Source: CAZUEG01 sp043798775
Lineage (GTDB): Bacteria > Patescibacteriota > Minisyncoccia > Minisyncoccales > GWA2-46-15
Length of the DNA: 31,582 nucleotides
Reading direction: 5' to 3'
Assembly: GCA_043798775.1 (NCBI GenBank)
Contig: JAZDOL010000052.1
Span: 1 to 31,582 of the forward strand
Shown here: positions 12,758-22,663 of the stretch, piece by piece
Position numbering within the stretch: the first letter of the stretch is position 1
Layout of the letters: every line of letters starts with the position of its first letter
Notes under the pieces: model-generated
Database searches by the model: none
The model's input: only the letters and a program-made list of their open reading frames with translations
Told to the model about the DNA's origin: nothing
Translations under genes and position numbers: made by a program

Positions 12758-15619
12758 ATGGACGATATTAAATTTCCCGAAAACGAAGAAAAAATATTGA
12801 AATTTTGGAAAGAAAATAAGATTTTCGAGAAATCAATTACCAACCGCTCAATAGATAATCCAGTGTCATTTTACGACGGCCCGCCTTTTGTTACTGGCGT
12901 ACCGCATTATGGTCACTTATTAGGGAGTATCGCCAAGGATATTATTCCTCGCTATTTGACGATGAAAGGCAAGCGGGTCCGGCGGGTGTGGGGATGGGAT
13001 TGCCACGGCTTACCGATTGAAAATAAGGTTGAACAAAAACTGGGTTTAAAAAATCGACGGGATATCGAAAAAATCGGGTTGGAAAAATTTATCGGTGAAT
13101 GTCAAAGTTATGTTCTTCAGATTTCCCGGGAATGGGATTGGTATGTCGATCATGTTGGCCGGTGGGTGGATATGGAGCATGCTTACAAAACGATGGATCT
13201 GAAATATATGGAATCGGTTATTTGGGTGTTTAAACAGCTATACGATAAGGGTTTGATCTATAAGGGAATGCGAATATCGTTATTCTGTCCGCGCTGTTCA
13301 ACGCCGATCTCCAACTTTGAGATCGCGATGGATAGCTCCTATGCTGATAGAGAAGATACGGCAATAACAATGAAATTTGAAGTTACCGATAGTGAACTTA
13401 TTAGAAAACACCAACTAACCAAGCCATGTTATCTTTTGGCGTGGACAACAACTCCATGGAGTTCGGTAAGCGTGATGGGGCTGGCAATCAACAATGACTT
13501 TAAATACTCGATTGTTGAAACCGCTGAAGCAATATTTATTGTTGCGTCAAAACGAGCGGAAGCGATGTTTGGCGGACAGGATTATAAGGTAATAATCGAA
13601 CTGGAAGGCAAGGATATTTCGGGATTAAAATATCGCCATTTGTTTGATTATTACGACAATCAGTTTACCGACTTTAAAACATACCCAACTGACTATGTCT
13701 CCGAAGAAGAAGGGACAGGAATCGTGACGATTAATGGCGCCTTTGGCGATGTTGATATGCAATCAGCGAAGAAATTCAAATTGCCGATCATTGTTAATGT
13801 TGATGAAGAAGGAAAATATACCCCGGAAGTATTAGTTGCTCCCGGGATATATGTTAAAGATGCCGAGGTTTTAGTGATTGAGGACTTGAAAAAACGGGAA
13901 TTGCTTTTTAAGGAGGAAAGAATTATTCACTCTTATCCGCTTTGTTATCGTTGCGAAACGCCACTGATATACCGCGGGCAAGACAGTTGGTTTATTAATA
14001 TAGAGAAATTAAAACCGCGATTATCAGAGAATAATCAGAAAATTAATTGGGTCCCGGAACATTTTAAAAACGGCAGGTTTTTAGAAGGAATCAAATCGGC
14101 GCCGGATTGGTGCATTTCCCGTACCCGCTATTGGGCGACGGCGATGCCGATTTGGGAATGTAACAAATGTGAAAAACGCGAAGTATTCGGCTCGATTAAA
14201 GACATCGAAGAGAGAAGCGGACACAAGGTTACCGATTTACACAGGCCGTTCATCGACACGGTTGTATTCCCATGTGATTGCGGGGGGGAGTTTCATCGGG
14301 TAAAAGAGGTTCTTGATTGCTGGATGGAGTCGGGGTCGATGCCCTATAGCGAAAGGCACTATCCATTTGAAAATAAAGAAGAATTTGAAAAAAGCTTTCC
14401 CGCGGATTATATTTCCGAATATACCGGACAAGTGCGGGCTTGGTTTTATGTTCTCCATGTTTTGTCGACAGCTCTTATGAGTTCTAACAGCTATAAAAAT
14501 GTCGTTGTTTCGGGAGTGATTATGGGAACCGATGGCCGGAAAATGTCAAAGTCGTTTCACAACTATCCCGATCCGCGATTAGTAATCGAAAAGTATGGCG
14601 GCGACGCTTTGAGATTATACCTGATGGGCAGTCCGACAATGGCTGGCCAGGACATGAACATTTCTGAAGAGAAAATCGCCGAGCAGGTAAAAAGGGTCCT
14701 TCTGATTTACTGGAATTGCTATAAATACTTCCAAATGGCTAAGGAGATGAATAATTTTACCGTTACTATTGGGCCATATACCGATTCAAAAAATGTTATG
14801 GACAAATGGATTTATAGCCGGACCAATGGATTCATCAATAATTTTTCTAACGCCCTCGACGGTTACCATATCCCCGAAGCAACACGGCTTGTTCCGGAAT
14901 ATTTAGACGATTTATCGCGTTGGTATATCAGAAGAAGTCGTGATCGGTTAAAGGACAACGACCCTAACGCCTTAAACACTCTCCACCGCTGTTTGATGAT
15001 GTTCACAATCACCTCTGCTCCGCTCATTCCATTTCTTACGGAAACAATTTATCGCGAGATAGGCGGAGCCAAGGAATCGGTCCATCTCGAAGATTGGATT
15101 GTGGTAAACAAGCAGACAATCGACGAGACCCTTGAAAGTAATATGATTAAAGTTAGAGAGATTGCCGCGATGGCCCTGGCCGAGAGGGCGGAAAAGGGAA
15201 TCAAGGCGCGTCAGCCGCTTGGCGCGTTAACAATTAATATTAATCTGCCCGAGGAGTTTCTCGGATTATTAAAAGACGAAGTTAATGTAAAAAATGTGGT
15301 TGTTGATGAAAAATTTAGCCAACTGGCTAAGCTGTCAACGGAAATTACTGACGAACTAAAAGAGGAGGGAATGATCCGCGACATTGTGAGAGATATTCAG
15401 GAACACAGGAAAGAAATACACTTAACGCCGAAGGATAAAATAAAGATAATTGTATCTGGTAATAAATCTCTAGTTAGCATGGTAAATAGGTGGCAGGAAG
15501 TAATTAAGGAAAAAACTATCGCCGGAGAACTATTAGTTAAAGAAACCGAACAGGAAGGCGCCACCGAACCGGTTTTTAATAGTAGCGGTTATGATCTTTT
15601 GGTTGAGCCAATTAAATAA
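12758..15619 (+). CDS. ileS: Isoleucyl-tRNA synthetase, type 2
   Basis: A 953-residue class Ia enzyme charging tRNA-Ile. HIGH motif HYGH is at 50-53 within YDGPPFVTGVPHYGHLLGS, and KMSKS at about 595-599 (GRKMSKSFHNYPDP). Between them lies the CP1 editing domain (about 200-400, with LAWTTTPWS and EGTGIVTI) and Cys-rich zinc sites (CPRC; CNKC). WGWDCHGLPIE is characteristic. The overall text is the eukaryotic/archaeal-like type 2 IleS, common in CPR and associated elsewhere with mupirocin tolerance. The C-terminal anticodon-binding domain is complete. A 4-nt gap separates it from the phosphatase gene. Confidence 0.97.
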   Translation: MDDIKFPENEEKILKFWKENKIFEKSITNRSIDNPVSFYDGPPFVTGVPHYGHLLGSIAKDIIPRYLTMKGKRVRRVWGWDCHGLPIENKVEQKLGLKNRRDIEKIGLEKFIGECQSYVLQISREWDWYVDHVGRWVDMEHAYKTMDLKYMESVIWVFKQLYDKGLIYKGMRISLFCPRCSTPISNFEIAMDSSYADREDTAITMKFEVTDSELIRKHQLTKPCYLLAWTTTPWSSVSVMGLAINNDFKYSIVETAEAIFIVASKRAEAMFGGQDYKVIIELEGKDISGLKYRHLFDYYDNQFTDFKTYPTDYVSEEEGTGIVTINGAFGDVDMQSAKKFKLPIIVNVDEEGKYTPEVLVAPGIYVKDAEVLVIEDLKKRELLFKEERIIHSYPLCYRCETPLIYRGQDSWFINIEKLKPRLSENNQKINWVPEHFKNGRFLEGIKSAPDWCISRTRYWATAMPIWECNKCEKREVFGSIKDIEERSGHKVTDLHRPFIDTVVFPCDCGGEFHRVKEVLDCWMESGSMPYSERHYPFENKEEFEKSFPADYISEYTGQVRAWFYVLHVLSTALMSSNSYKNVVVSGVIMGTDGRKMSKSFHNYPDPRLVIEKYGGDALRLYLMGSPTMAGQDMNISEEKIAEQVKRVLLIYWNCYKYFQMAKEMNNFTVTIGPYTDSKNVMDKWIYSRTNGFINNFSNALDGYHIPEATRLVPEYLDDLSRWYIRRSRDRLKDNDPNALNTLHRCLMMFTITSAPLIPFLTETIYREIGGAKESVHLEDWIVVNKQTIDETLESNMIKVREIAAMALAERAEKGIKARQPLGALTININLPEEFLGLLKDEVNVKNVVVDEKFSQLAKLSTEITDELKEEGMIRDIVRDIQEHRKEIHLTPKDKIKIIVSGNKSLVSMVNRWQEVIKEKTIAGELLVKETEQEGATEPVFNSSGYDLLVEPIK

Positions 15620-15630
15620 TTAATCCCAGG

Positions 15631-16368
15631 ATGTTTAAAAGTCAGCGAGCCACAGGCTTAGTAATTGCTTCAATTGACAGGGGGGAAGCCGATCGCTTTC
15701 TAACGGTGTATTCTAGAGAATTTGGAAAAATTAAAATTATTGCCAAATCGGTCAGGAAAATTACTTCAAAGTTATATGGCGGTACGGGGCTATTCAATCT
15801 CGTGGAGATCGAGTTCGTTGAAGGGAAGGTATTTCGCACAATGACCGATTACCGAAAGTTAAAGAGCTTCGATCGTATTAAGAGTAATCCCTTAAGAACG
15901 AGAATTGGATATGATATTTGCGAAATAATCGATCTATTAATAGAAAAGGAACAAAAAGATAATCGGATCTGGCCCTTGACAAAACAATCGTTTCAGCTGT
16001 TAGACGAAACCAAAGCCGACAATAATACTTGGTTAATATGTTATCAATATTTTTTCTGGAACTTGATGTCTTTATTGGGGTATAGACCGGACACGGATCG
16101 TTGCTACCTGTGCAAGAAAAAATTGACCCCAAGAGATATGGCTTTCAACCCGGTTAATGGTGGGGTAAAATGCTTTACGTGCCTTAGTCAGGGATACTTT
16201 GAGCACGAAATCAAAGTGAGTACTAGCGCAGTTAAGATTCTTCGCCTTATAATAAAAGGGAGAAGAGATACCCTTCAAAAGATTAAGCCAAATAGTAGGG
16301 TGGAGGAAGAGTTAAAGGGATTATTGGATTCGTTTTTAAAATATCATTTCTCTGTGTCAATAAAATAA
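15631..16368 (+). CDS. recO: DNA repair protein RecO
   Basis: A 245-residue RecO. The N-terminal OB fold (1-80) begins with ATGLVIASIDRGEADRFLTVY, the usual RecO opening. A helical middle domain follows, then a zinc-binding set C158, C161, C181 and C184 (CYLC ... KCFTC). RecO anneals single strands and helps RecR load RecA in gap repair. The length matches the family (about 240-250). It lies 11 nt after ileS and 10 nt before the membrane-protein gene, so it is probably in the same operon. Confidence 0.93.
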   Translation: MFKSQRATGLVIASIDRGEADRFLTVYSREFGKIKIIAKSVRKITSKLYGGTGLFNLVEIEFVEGKVFRTMTDYRKLKSFDRIKSNPLRTRIGYDICEIIDLLIEKEQKDNRIWPLTKQSFQLLDETKADNNTWLICYQYFFWNLMSLLGYRPDTDRCYLCKKKLTPRDMAFNPVNGGVKCFTCLSQGYFEHEIKVSTSAVKILRLIIKGRRDTLQKIKPNSRVEEELKGLLDSFLKYHFSVSIK

Positions 16369-16378
16369 TATTAGGAAT

Positions 16379-18091
16379 ATGCATTTCAATAAAATCAGAA
16401 AAAAGATAATCACGATATTTGCGATTATTGCCACGATCCTTGCCGTTTTGGCGCTTTGGTATTATCAGAAAAACTCTTTCTCAAAAGAATCTTTGAAGCT
16501 TGAATTGCTCGGGCCAGAGCAAGTAAATCTGACCGATGAAGTAGATTATGTTGTTAAGTATAAGAATAACGGTAACATCCTTTTGGAAAATGTTCGTTTG
16601 GTATTCGAATATCCGAACAACGCTATCTCAACAGAAGACGAAGTTGCGGGAGTCAATAGCGCCGGGAGCGATGAATCGCGAAGAGAAAAAAAGTTAAGCG
16701 ATATTTATCCCGGTGAAGAGCGGTCGTTTTCTTTTAGAGCGCGGCTGATTGGAAAAGAAAATGAGGCGATTGTCGCTAAGGCATGGCTCAGCTACCAACC
16801 TAAGGGTCTGAAGTCGCGCTACGAATCGGCGACAACCTTAACGACAGTGATGAAAAATGTTCCCGTAACATTCGAATTCGACCTGCCATCGCGATTAAAA
16901 CCGGGCAACGAATTTCGGTTTCGCCTCAATTATTTTTCTAATGTTGATTACCCGCTTTCTGATTTACGGATTAAGGTTGATTATCCTAACGGTTTTGATT
17001 ACACGCAAAGCGTCCCTGTGGGACTTGAGAATAACGAGTGGGCGATAAGCGTATTAAATCGCGCCGAAGGGGGGAGGGTCGAGGTGGCGGGGCGCTTACA
17101 GGGAGCGATTAGCGAGGAGAAAAGTTTTCGGGCAACCTTAGGGGTTTGGCATAACGGAAAATTCGTTGCCCTGAAAGAAACGACAAAAGCGGTAGTGATG
17201 ATCGAGCCGATGTTGTATATTACCCAGCAAATTAATGGCAATCCGGGCTACATTGCCAGTCCAGGAGATCAGTTACATTACGAGATATCATATAAAAACA
17301 TCGGCGATAAACCATTAACCGATCTATTTTTGATCTGCCGCTTGGATGGCAAGTTATTCGATTATAATTCTTTAAAATCGGAATTAGGGAAGTTTCAAGC
17401 AGGCGATAACTCGGTTGTGTTTGATTGGCGAAACGTGCCGTCTTTACAATTCTTAAACTCTCAAGAAGAGGGTAGGGTTGAGTTTTGGATTGACTTAAAA
17501 GGCGAATCAAGCTTTATAGAAGGAAGAACGCTTAACCCGTTGGTTAGAAATAAAGTAATCTTGAGTCAGACACAAAATGAGTTTGTTACTCGTGTGAATT
17601 CAAAGATACAGATCATTCAAAGCGGGTTTTTTCAAGATGAAATATTCGGCAATACCGGATCTATCCCTCCCAAGGTTGGCGAAACGACTACCTATACCAT
17701 TACCTGGCGGGTAAAAAATTCATACAACGAAGTAAAAAATGTTCGCGTAAAAGCGCAATTGCCGTTAAGTGTCCGCCTAACTGGGCAAATCTTTCCTACC
17801 GACCAGGCATCTAAGTTTGCCTACGATCCATTGTCGAGAGAAATTGTTTGGGAAGTTGGTAATCTTGAATCGTGGCACGGATACATAAATAGCGCGACTA
17901 ATATATCGTTTCAAGTCGCGCTAAACGCCACCGAAGACCAAAGAGGTCAAATTGTTCCTGTTGTCGGCGAAGCGGTTATAACTGGCGAAGATAGCTGGAC
18001 CGGCCAGATGCTTATAAGCAGGATCGGGTTGATTAATAGCGGTTCCGTTGACGGCAAAGTTGACGATCCCCTGATCGGGCAAATACAATAA
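16379..18091 (+). CDS. Membrane-anchored extracellular protein with DUF11-like repeats
   Basis: A 570-residue protein. A basic N-terminus (KIRKK) and one hydrophobic helix (about 9-28) suggest an uncleaved anchor, with the rest outside the cell. The outer part is beta-rich, with at least three modules of the kind VDYVVKYKNNGNILLENVRL (about 53-72), LHYEISYKNIGDKPLTDLFL and TYTITWRVKNSYNEVKNVRV, i.e. DUF11/CARDB-like immunoglobulin folds typical of cell-surface proteins. Cysteine is nearly absent. It sits between recO and glyS with short gaps. Its role is unknown; a surface or pilus-related adhesion function is a guess. Confidence 0.7.
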   Translation: MHFNKIRKKIITIFAIIATILAVLALWYYQKNSFSKESLKLELLGPEQVNLTDEVDYVVKYKNNGNILLENVRLVFEYPNNAISTEDEVAGVNSAGSDESRREKKLSDIYPGEERSFSFRARLIGKENEAIVAKAWLSYQPKGLKSRYESATTLTTVMKNVPVTFEFDLPSRLKPGNEFRFRLNYFSNVDYPLSDLRIKVDYPNGFDYTQSVPVGLENNEWAISVLNRAEGGRVEVAGRLQGAISEEKSFRATLGVWHNGKFVALKETTKAVVMIEPMLYITQQINGNPGYIASPGDQLHYEISYKNIGDKPLTDLFLICRLDGKLFDYNSLKSELGKFQAGDNSVVFDWRNVPSLQFLNSQEEGRVEFWIDLKGESSFIEGRTLNPLVRNKVILSQTQNEFVTRVNSKIQIIQSGFFQDEIFGNTGSIPPKVGETTTYTITWRVKNSYNEVKNVRVKAQLPLSVRLTGQIFPTDQASKFAYDPLSREIVWEVGNLESWHGYINSATNISFQVALNATEDQRGQIVPVVGEAVITGEDSWTGQMLISRIGLINSGSVDGKVDDPLIGQIQ

Positions 18092-18099
18092 TTAAAAAC

Positions 18100-19458
18100 A
18101 TGGCAAACACAATAGAGAAAATAGTTAATCTGGCAAAAAGAAGGGGATTTGTTTTTCCGTCATCGGAAATATACGGCGGGTTTGCGTCGACGTATGATTA
18201 TGGACCATTAGGAACAATGGTGATTAAGAATATCAAAGATTTATGGTGGAAATATTTTGTCGAAAAACGAGACGACGTGTTCGGAATGGATGGAGCGATA
18301 TTTTGCCATCCGAAAACATGGGAAGCATCCGGACACATATCATCATTTAACGACCCTTTGGTAGAGGATAAAGTAACTCACAAGCGGTATCGCGCCGACC
18401 ATCTGCTCGAAGAAAATCTTAAAATCGAAACATCAAAGATGACTTTTGACGAAATGGCAGAGTTGTTAAGAAAAAACAATATCAAAAGTCCGGACGGGAA
18501 TATTCTCACCGAACTTAAGTCCTTTAATTTGTTAGTGGAGGCAGGGTTGGGAAGTACTAACGAGGAAAAGACAAAAGCATATTTAAGGGGGGAAACTTGC
18601 CAAATCATTTTCTTAGAATACCTCAATATTCTAAGAGCAATGAGGGTAAAAGTTCCTTTTGGAATTGCCCAAATAGGGAAGGCCTTTAGGAATGAAATTA
18701 CCACCAAGGATTTTTTGTACCGAATGCGTGAATTTACGCAAATGGAAATGGAATTTTTCACAAATCCGAAGGAAACAGAAAGATGGTACGAATACTGGAA
18801 ATCTTTTATGCTTGACTGGTTTAGTAGTGAATTGGGAATGCCTAGAGAGAAGTTTCGTTATCGATCTATTCCCAAAGAAGAAATGTCGCATTATGCTAAA
18901 ATCCAGAATGATTTTGAATTTGAATCTTCTTCAGGAAAATGGTTTGAGTTGTCGCCATTAAATCACCGAGGGGATTGGGACTTATCCCGTCATCAAGAAT
19001 TCAGTGGCCAAGATTTCACCTACCACGACGAAGTCGTTGGTGAATCGTATATTCCCAATGTTGTAGAAATTTCAATCGGGCTAGACCGCACCTTTTACGC
19101 GATTATGGACAATGCGTATTCTGAAGAAGGAGATCGTGTTGTCTTGAAGCTTAACCCCAAAATTGCCCCTTATAAGGTAGCGGTGTTTCCGTTATTGGCG
19201 AATAAACCAGAATTGGTAACTTTAGCAAGATCGGTTTACGAGGGATTAAAGGAATATTTTTCCGTTTCATTTGACGATCGCGGCAATATTGGCAAACGTT
19301 ATTACAGTCAAGACGAAATCGGCACTCCTTATTGTATTACCGTTGATTTCGACACTCTTAAAGATAATACCGTAACCGTCCGCGACCGCGACACTACCCG
19401 CCAAGAACGGATTGCTATCGCTAACCTAAAACAGTATATCACCGATAAGCTGAATTAA
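18100..19458 (+). CDS. glyS: Glycyl-tRNA synthetase, single-chain (alpha2) type
   Basis: A 452-residue class II enzyme charging tRNA-Gly. It opens with KIVNLAKRRGFVFPSSEIYGG and YDYGPLG, the standard start of the alpha2 GlyRS. Motif 2 is visible in IGKAFRNEITTKDFLYRMREF with QMEMEFF, motif 3 in EISIGLDRTFYAIM, and a C-terminal anticodon-binding domain with KVAVFPLL. It is not the alpha2beta2 GlyQ/GlyS type of most bacteria. A tRNA-Gly gene occurs in the same window at 2073. It ends 1 nt before the peptidase gene. Confidence 0.96.
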   Translation: MANTIEKIVNLAKRRGFVFPSSEIYGGFASTYDYGPLGTMVIKNIKDLWWKYFVEKRDDVFGMDGAIFCHPKTWEASGHISSFNDPLVEDKVTHKRYRADHLLEENLKIETSKMTFDEMAELLRKNNIKSPDGNILTELKSFNLLVEAGLGSTNEEKTKAYLRGETCQIIFLEYLNILRAMRVKVPFGIAQIGKAFRNEITTKDFLYRMREFTQMEMEFFTNPKETERWYEYWKSFMLDWFSSELGMPREKFRYRSIPKEEMSHYAKIQNDFEFESSSGKWFELSPLNHRGDWDLSRHQEFSGQDFTYHDEVVGESYIPNVVEISIGLDRTFYAIMDNAYSEEGDRVVLKLNPKIAPYKVAVFPLLANKPELVTLARSVYEGLKEYFSVSFDDRGNIGKRYYSQDEIGTPYCITVDFDTLKDNTVTVRDRDTTRQERIAIANLKQYITDKLN

Positions 19459-19459
19459 A

Positions 19460-20725
19460 ATGTTTAAAAAATATGTAATGAAAAACGGCGTCCGGATTAT
19501 CTTGTCGCCAATAAAAGATAGCCAGGCGGTGACTATTTTAATAATAATTGCCGTGGGGTCGCGATATGAAACAAAAGATATCAATGGTATTTCCCATTTG
19601 CTGGAACACGAATTCTTCAAGGGTACAAAGAAGCGCTCGGATAAGGCGCTGATTATTAAAGAACTCGATGCCGTTGGCGGAATGTATAACGCATTTACCG
19701 GTAAAGAGGTGATGGGTTTTTGGGTGAAAGTTGAAAAATCGCACCTTCGGCTTGCCGTTGATATCCTCTCCGACATGCTGTTTAATTCATCGTTTAAGGC
19801 GTCGGGGATCGTTAAAGAAAAAAAAGTTATTACCGAAGAGATTAATATGCGCGAAGATGACCCGCAGACGCTCATTGGTGATCTCTGGGAGGAGATATTG
19901 TATAAGGGAGAATCGATCGGTTGGCCGATCGCCGGCACTTATAAGTCGCTTAAAAGCATAAGCCGGAAAAATATTATTGATTATTTTAAACAACATTTTA
20001 CCGCCGGAAATATTGTTATTTCTCTGGCTGGCGGAATTGAGGAAAAAAAAGATCTAAAAACGATAGAGGATTCGTTTCGTAATTTCAAAAGCGATAGGAC
20101 TGAAGCCAATCATTCGGAAAGTAAATCGCAAACCACCCCGATAGTATTTATAAGGAATAAAAAAACTGCTCAATCGCACCTTGTTCTCGGAGTAAGAGCA
20201 TTTCCTCTTTCCCACCCCGATCGCTACCCGCTGGCCGTAATTTCTGCCATTTTAGGCAGCGGTTTGAGTTGCCGCTTATTTACCGAGGTAAGAGAGAAGA
20301 GGGGTTTGGCATATTACATTTATACATCTCTTGGTGATTATACGGATCGGGGATATTTAGCGGCGTCGGCCGGCGTTGACAATAAACGGGTCGGCGAAGC
20401 GGTCAAAACAATTCTTAAGGAATTCAAAAAGCTAAAAACAGAAAAGGTGACGCCAAAAGAGCTATCCAAGGCGAAGGATGGAATTCGGGGGAAAATGCTT
20501 TTAAACTTAGAGACATCTGATCAATGGGCTTCGTTTACTGCCGAACAAGAAATTCTTGAAAACAGAATAATGACTATTCGGGAGTTATGCGATAGAATTG
20601 GAGAAGTTAGTCAGCACGATATCTTGCGGGTTGCAAAAACGATATTCGCTCCGGAGAGATTGAACTTGGCAGCGATTGGACCCGATTTAAGCAAGAAGGA
20701 GTTGGAAAAAATATTAATAATTTAA
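19460..20725 (+). CDS. M16 family zinc peptidase (pitrilysin/PqqL-like)
   Basis: A 421-residue M16B-type protein. The inverted zinc motif HLLEH (H46, E49, H50) is intact, with a downstream glutamate pair in TEEINMREDD (E126/E127) and the usual FFKGT and GGMYNAFTGKE segments. The C-terminal half has the typical RGLAYYIYTS and VTPKELSKAK blocks. It should cleave short peptides or unfolded segments. No signal peptide is seen, so it is probably cytoplasmic. It follows glyS by a single base, so translation is probably coupled. Confidence 0.93.
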   Translation: MFKKYVMKNGVRIILSPIKDSQAVTILIIIAVGSRYETKDINGISHLLEHEFFKGTKKRSDKALIIKELDAVGGMYNAFTGKEVMGFWVKVEKSHLRLAVDILSDMLFNSSFKASGIVKEKKVITEEINMREDDPQTLIGDLWEEILYKGESIGWPIAGTYKSLKSISRKNIIDYFKQHFTAGNIVISLAGGIEEKKDLKTIEDSFRNFKSDRTEANHSESKSQTTPIVFIRNKKTAQSHLVLGVRAFPLSHPDRYPLAVISAILGSGLSCRLFTEVREKRGLAYYIYTSLGDYTDRGYLAASAGVDNKRVGEAVKTILKEFKKLKTEKVTPKELSKAKDGIRGKMLLNLETSDQWASFTAEQEILENRIMTIRELCDRIGEVSQHDILRVAKTIFAPERLNLAAIGPDLSKKELEKILII

Positions 20726-20740
20726 TTATTACTTAAACAA

Positions 20741-21763
20741 ATGGAATCAAATAAGGGAAATATTTTAGACATATCCGGTAGCGCCATCTTGAAAATTTCG
20801 GCGGCGATTATTGTCTTTTATATCTTGTATCAGATAAGGAGCATTTTGATGTGGTTCCTTTTCGCTTTGGTTATCTCTATTTTGTTTGAACCATTGGTAT
20901 CGTTTCTAACAAGGATGAAAATTCCCCGCGTACTATCGGTGGTATTTGTTTATGTAACTTTCTTTGGCCTGTTAAGTATTATTGCCTACATTACAATTCC
21001 GATGCTGATTAACGAGGTTCAAGAATTTTCGCGGGTTTTGCCTCAATATTTTGAAATCATCGCCCCGCCATTAAAACAATTGGGCTTTACGGCTTTCACT
21101 GATATCGAGTCTGCCCTGGGGGCATTAAACGGCATTTTGAAAAGCGTTGCGGCTAATATCTTAAATATATTATTCCTTGTTTTTGGCGGAATATTTACCA
21201 CGATATTTATTTTAACAACGGCGATATTTATCTCACTTGAGGAAAAGGGGGTGGAGCGAACGCTCGCCCTATTCTTTAAAAAAGAGTATGAGGAACGAGT
21301 GATTGTTTTGTGGAATAGGTGTCAAAAAAAAGTTAGCAGTTGGTTTATGACAAGGGTGATTGCCGGTTTATTTGTTGGTATTCTTTCAACAATTTCTCTT
21401 TTTGTTTTTAACGCTCCCTACCCATTTACGTTGGGGGTTCTGGCAGGAGTTCTTAGTTTTGTGCCAATTGTCGGTGCCTTTGCTACGGGAATTTTATTTT
21501 TTGCGGTGATATCTATCGACAGTATGGCGAAGGCATTATTCGCGATATTGGTTTATACGATTATTCAACAACTGGAAAATAATATTTTAACCCCCATTAT
21601 CTCTAAAAAATTCATCGACCTTTCACCGACCTTGGTCTTAATTTCGATGGCGATTGGCGGCACTTTATGGGGCTTTTTAGGAGCGATATTAGGTGTTCCG
21701 ATTTTAGGGATAACCTATGAGTTTATTAAAGACTACCTAGTGGCAAGAAGAGAAGAATCATAG
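20741..21763 (+). CDS. AI-2E family transporter (PerM-like permease)
   Basis: A 340-residue polytopic membrane protein with about eight hydrophobic segments, in the AI-2E/UPF0118 arrangement: two N-terminal helices (about 15-55), a third near 60-85, an amphipathic central stretch, and a C-terminal set including GVLAGVLSFVPIVGAFATG, QQLENNILTPIISKK and GGTLWGFLGAILGVPI. Proteins of this family have been linked to AI-2 export, Na+/H+ exchange or other small molecules; the substrate here is unknown. It ends the long plus-strand run. Confidence 0.9.
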   Translation: MESNKGNILDISGSAILKISAAIIVFYILYQIRSILMWFLFALVISILFEPLVSFLTRMKIPRVLSVVFVYVTFFGLLSIIAYITIPMLINEVQEFSRVLPQYFEIIAPPLKQLGFTAFTDIESALGALNGILKSVAANILNILFLVFGGIFTTIFILTTAIFISLEEKGVERTLALFFKKEYEERVIVLWNRCQKKVSSWFMTRVIAGLFVGILSTISLFVFNAPYPFTLGVLAGVLSFVPIVGAFATGILFFAVISIDSMAKALFAILVYTIIQQLENNILTPIISKKFIDLSPTLVLISMAIGGTLWGFLGAILGVPILGITYEFIKDYLVARREES

Positions 21764-21908
21764 ATCTTTTTCCGAGATACGATGGCTGAACCCGACGACG
21801 AAAATGTAATTTGTTATGTTATTGGCGCTGCTGGCCGGGAAAAAACATGAAATCCATGCATATTAAACAACCATAATAAACCAACAAAACAAAGAAATTA
21901 AATAAGTT

Positions 21909-21937
21909 TTGCTTTCATTTAATTTTTATCCTATACT
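21909..21937 (+). promoter_or_regulatory. Putative promoter of the small protein/protease pair
   Basis: TTGCTT at 21909-21914, a 17-bp spacer and TATACT at 21932-21937; the predicted start is near 21944 and the ATG is at 21961. The 197-bp gap after the permease gene otherwise shows no convincing gene. Confidence 0.5.
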
Positions 21938-21960
21938 ATAGATATAAACTCAATAATTCT

Positions 21961-22254
21961 ATGACAAACCCGTCCGATAACAATCTATTCAGTCCGGAAA
22001 TTATATCTGAAAGGGGAGAGAAAATTTATCAAGAAAAATTAAAAGATATTCTTGAAAAAGACCATAAAGAAGAATTTGTGGCGATTGAAGTTGAGACCGA
22101 AAAATATTTTTTAGGCAAGTCTCCCGAAGAAGCATTGGAAGTCGCAAAAAAAGAGTTTCCGAACAGAATTTTTCATCTCATTCGCATTGGATACTCCGGA
22201 ATTTATAAAGTGAGCTGGTCTGTCGGAAACAAAAACTATGGATGGATTTTTTAG
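21961..22254 (+). CDS. Small protein, DUF5678-like, partner of aspartic protease
   Basis: A 97-residue acidic protein. The second half (EFVAIEVETEKYFLGKSPEE, then ALEVAKKEFPNRIFHLIRIG) resembles the DUF5678 pattern of small proteins that precede retropepsin-like proteases in archaea and bacteria. No membrane segment or catalytic motif is seen. It overlaps the next gene by 17 nt, indicating coupling. The pairing makes a toxin-antitoxin-like or regulator-protease role possible, but function is unknown. The family match is by memory. Confidence 0.6.
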   Translation: MTNPSDNNLFSPEIISERGEKIYQEKLKDILEKDHKEEFVAIEVETEKYFLGKSPEEALEVAKKEFPNRIFHLIRIGYSGIYKVSWSVGNKNYGWIF

Positions 22255-22648
22255 TCAAAACGGACACCCAATTATATCGATTGAGGTTTATGGATTTTCT
22301 AAAGAAGTCACGCAAAAGTTTGACGCAATGTTAGACACTGGTTTTAGCGGATTTCTTTCTTTGCCATTAGTTTATGCTTTCAAAGTCGGTTTGATATTAG
22401 CCAGCACTGCCTCGTTTACTTTGGCGGATGGTTCTACCGATAATACTTTATTGTGTTTTGGAGGAATTAAATTAAACGGAGAAGAACAAGCTGGCTTGAT
22501 CTCGGTTTCAAAAGGAAGTGATATATTGTTGGGCATGGAATTTTTAAGAAAATTTAAGAAAAAATTACACTTGGATTGCGAAAACAATACAGTGAGGTTA
22601 GAAAATACAGAAAAAACAACTACACCAATAATCGTTCCACGGCAATAA
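22238..22648 (+). CDS. Retropepsin-like aspartic protease
   Basis: A 136-residue protein of clan AA type. The catalytic triplet D33-T34-G35 sits in AMLDTGFSGFL, a flap-like ADGS follows at 63-66, and the alpha segment ILLGMEFLRKF at about 96-106 matches the (I/L)LG motif of retropepsins. Such single-domain proteases work as dimers. No viral genes are nearby, so this is a cellular version. The start overlaps the upstream small protein by 17 nt. The target is unknown, with the upstream partner a candidate. Confidence 0.8.
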   Translation: MDGFFSQNGHPIISIEVYGFSKEVTQKFDAMLDTGFSGFLSLPLVYAFKVGLILASTASFTLADGSTDNTLLCFGGIKLNGEEQAGLISVSKGSDILLGMEFLRKFKKKLHLDCENNTVRLENTEKTTTPIIVPRQ

Positions 22649-22663
22649 CGAGGAATTAAAACA

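Noticed and set aside
21782..21850. 22-codon ORF after the AI-2E gene
   Set aside because: No ribosome-binding site, no recognisable feature, and within chance expectation.
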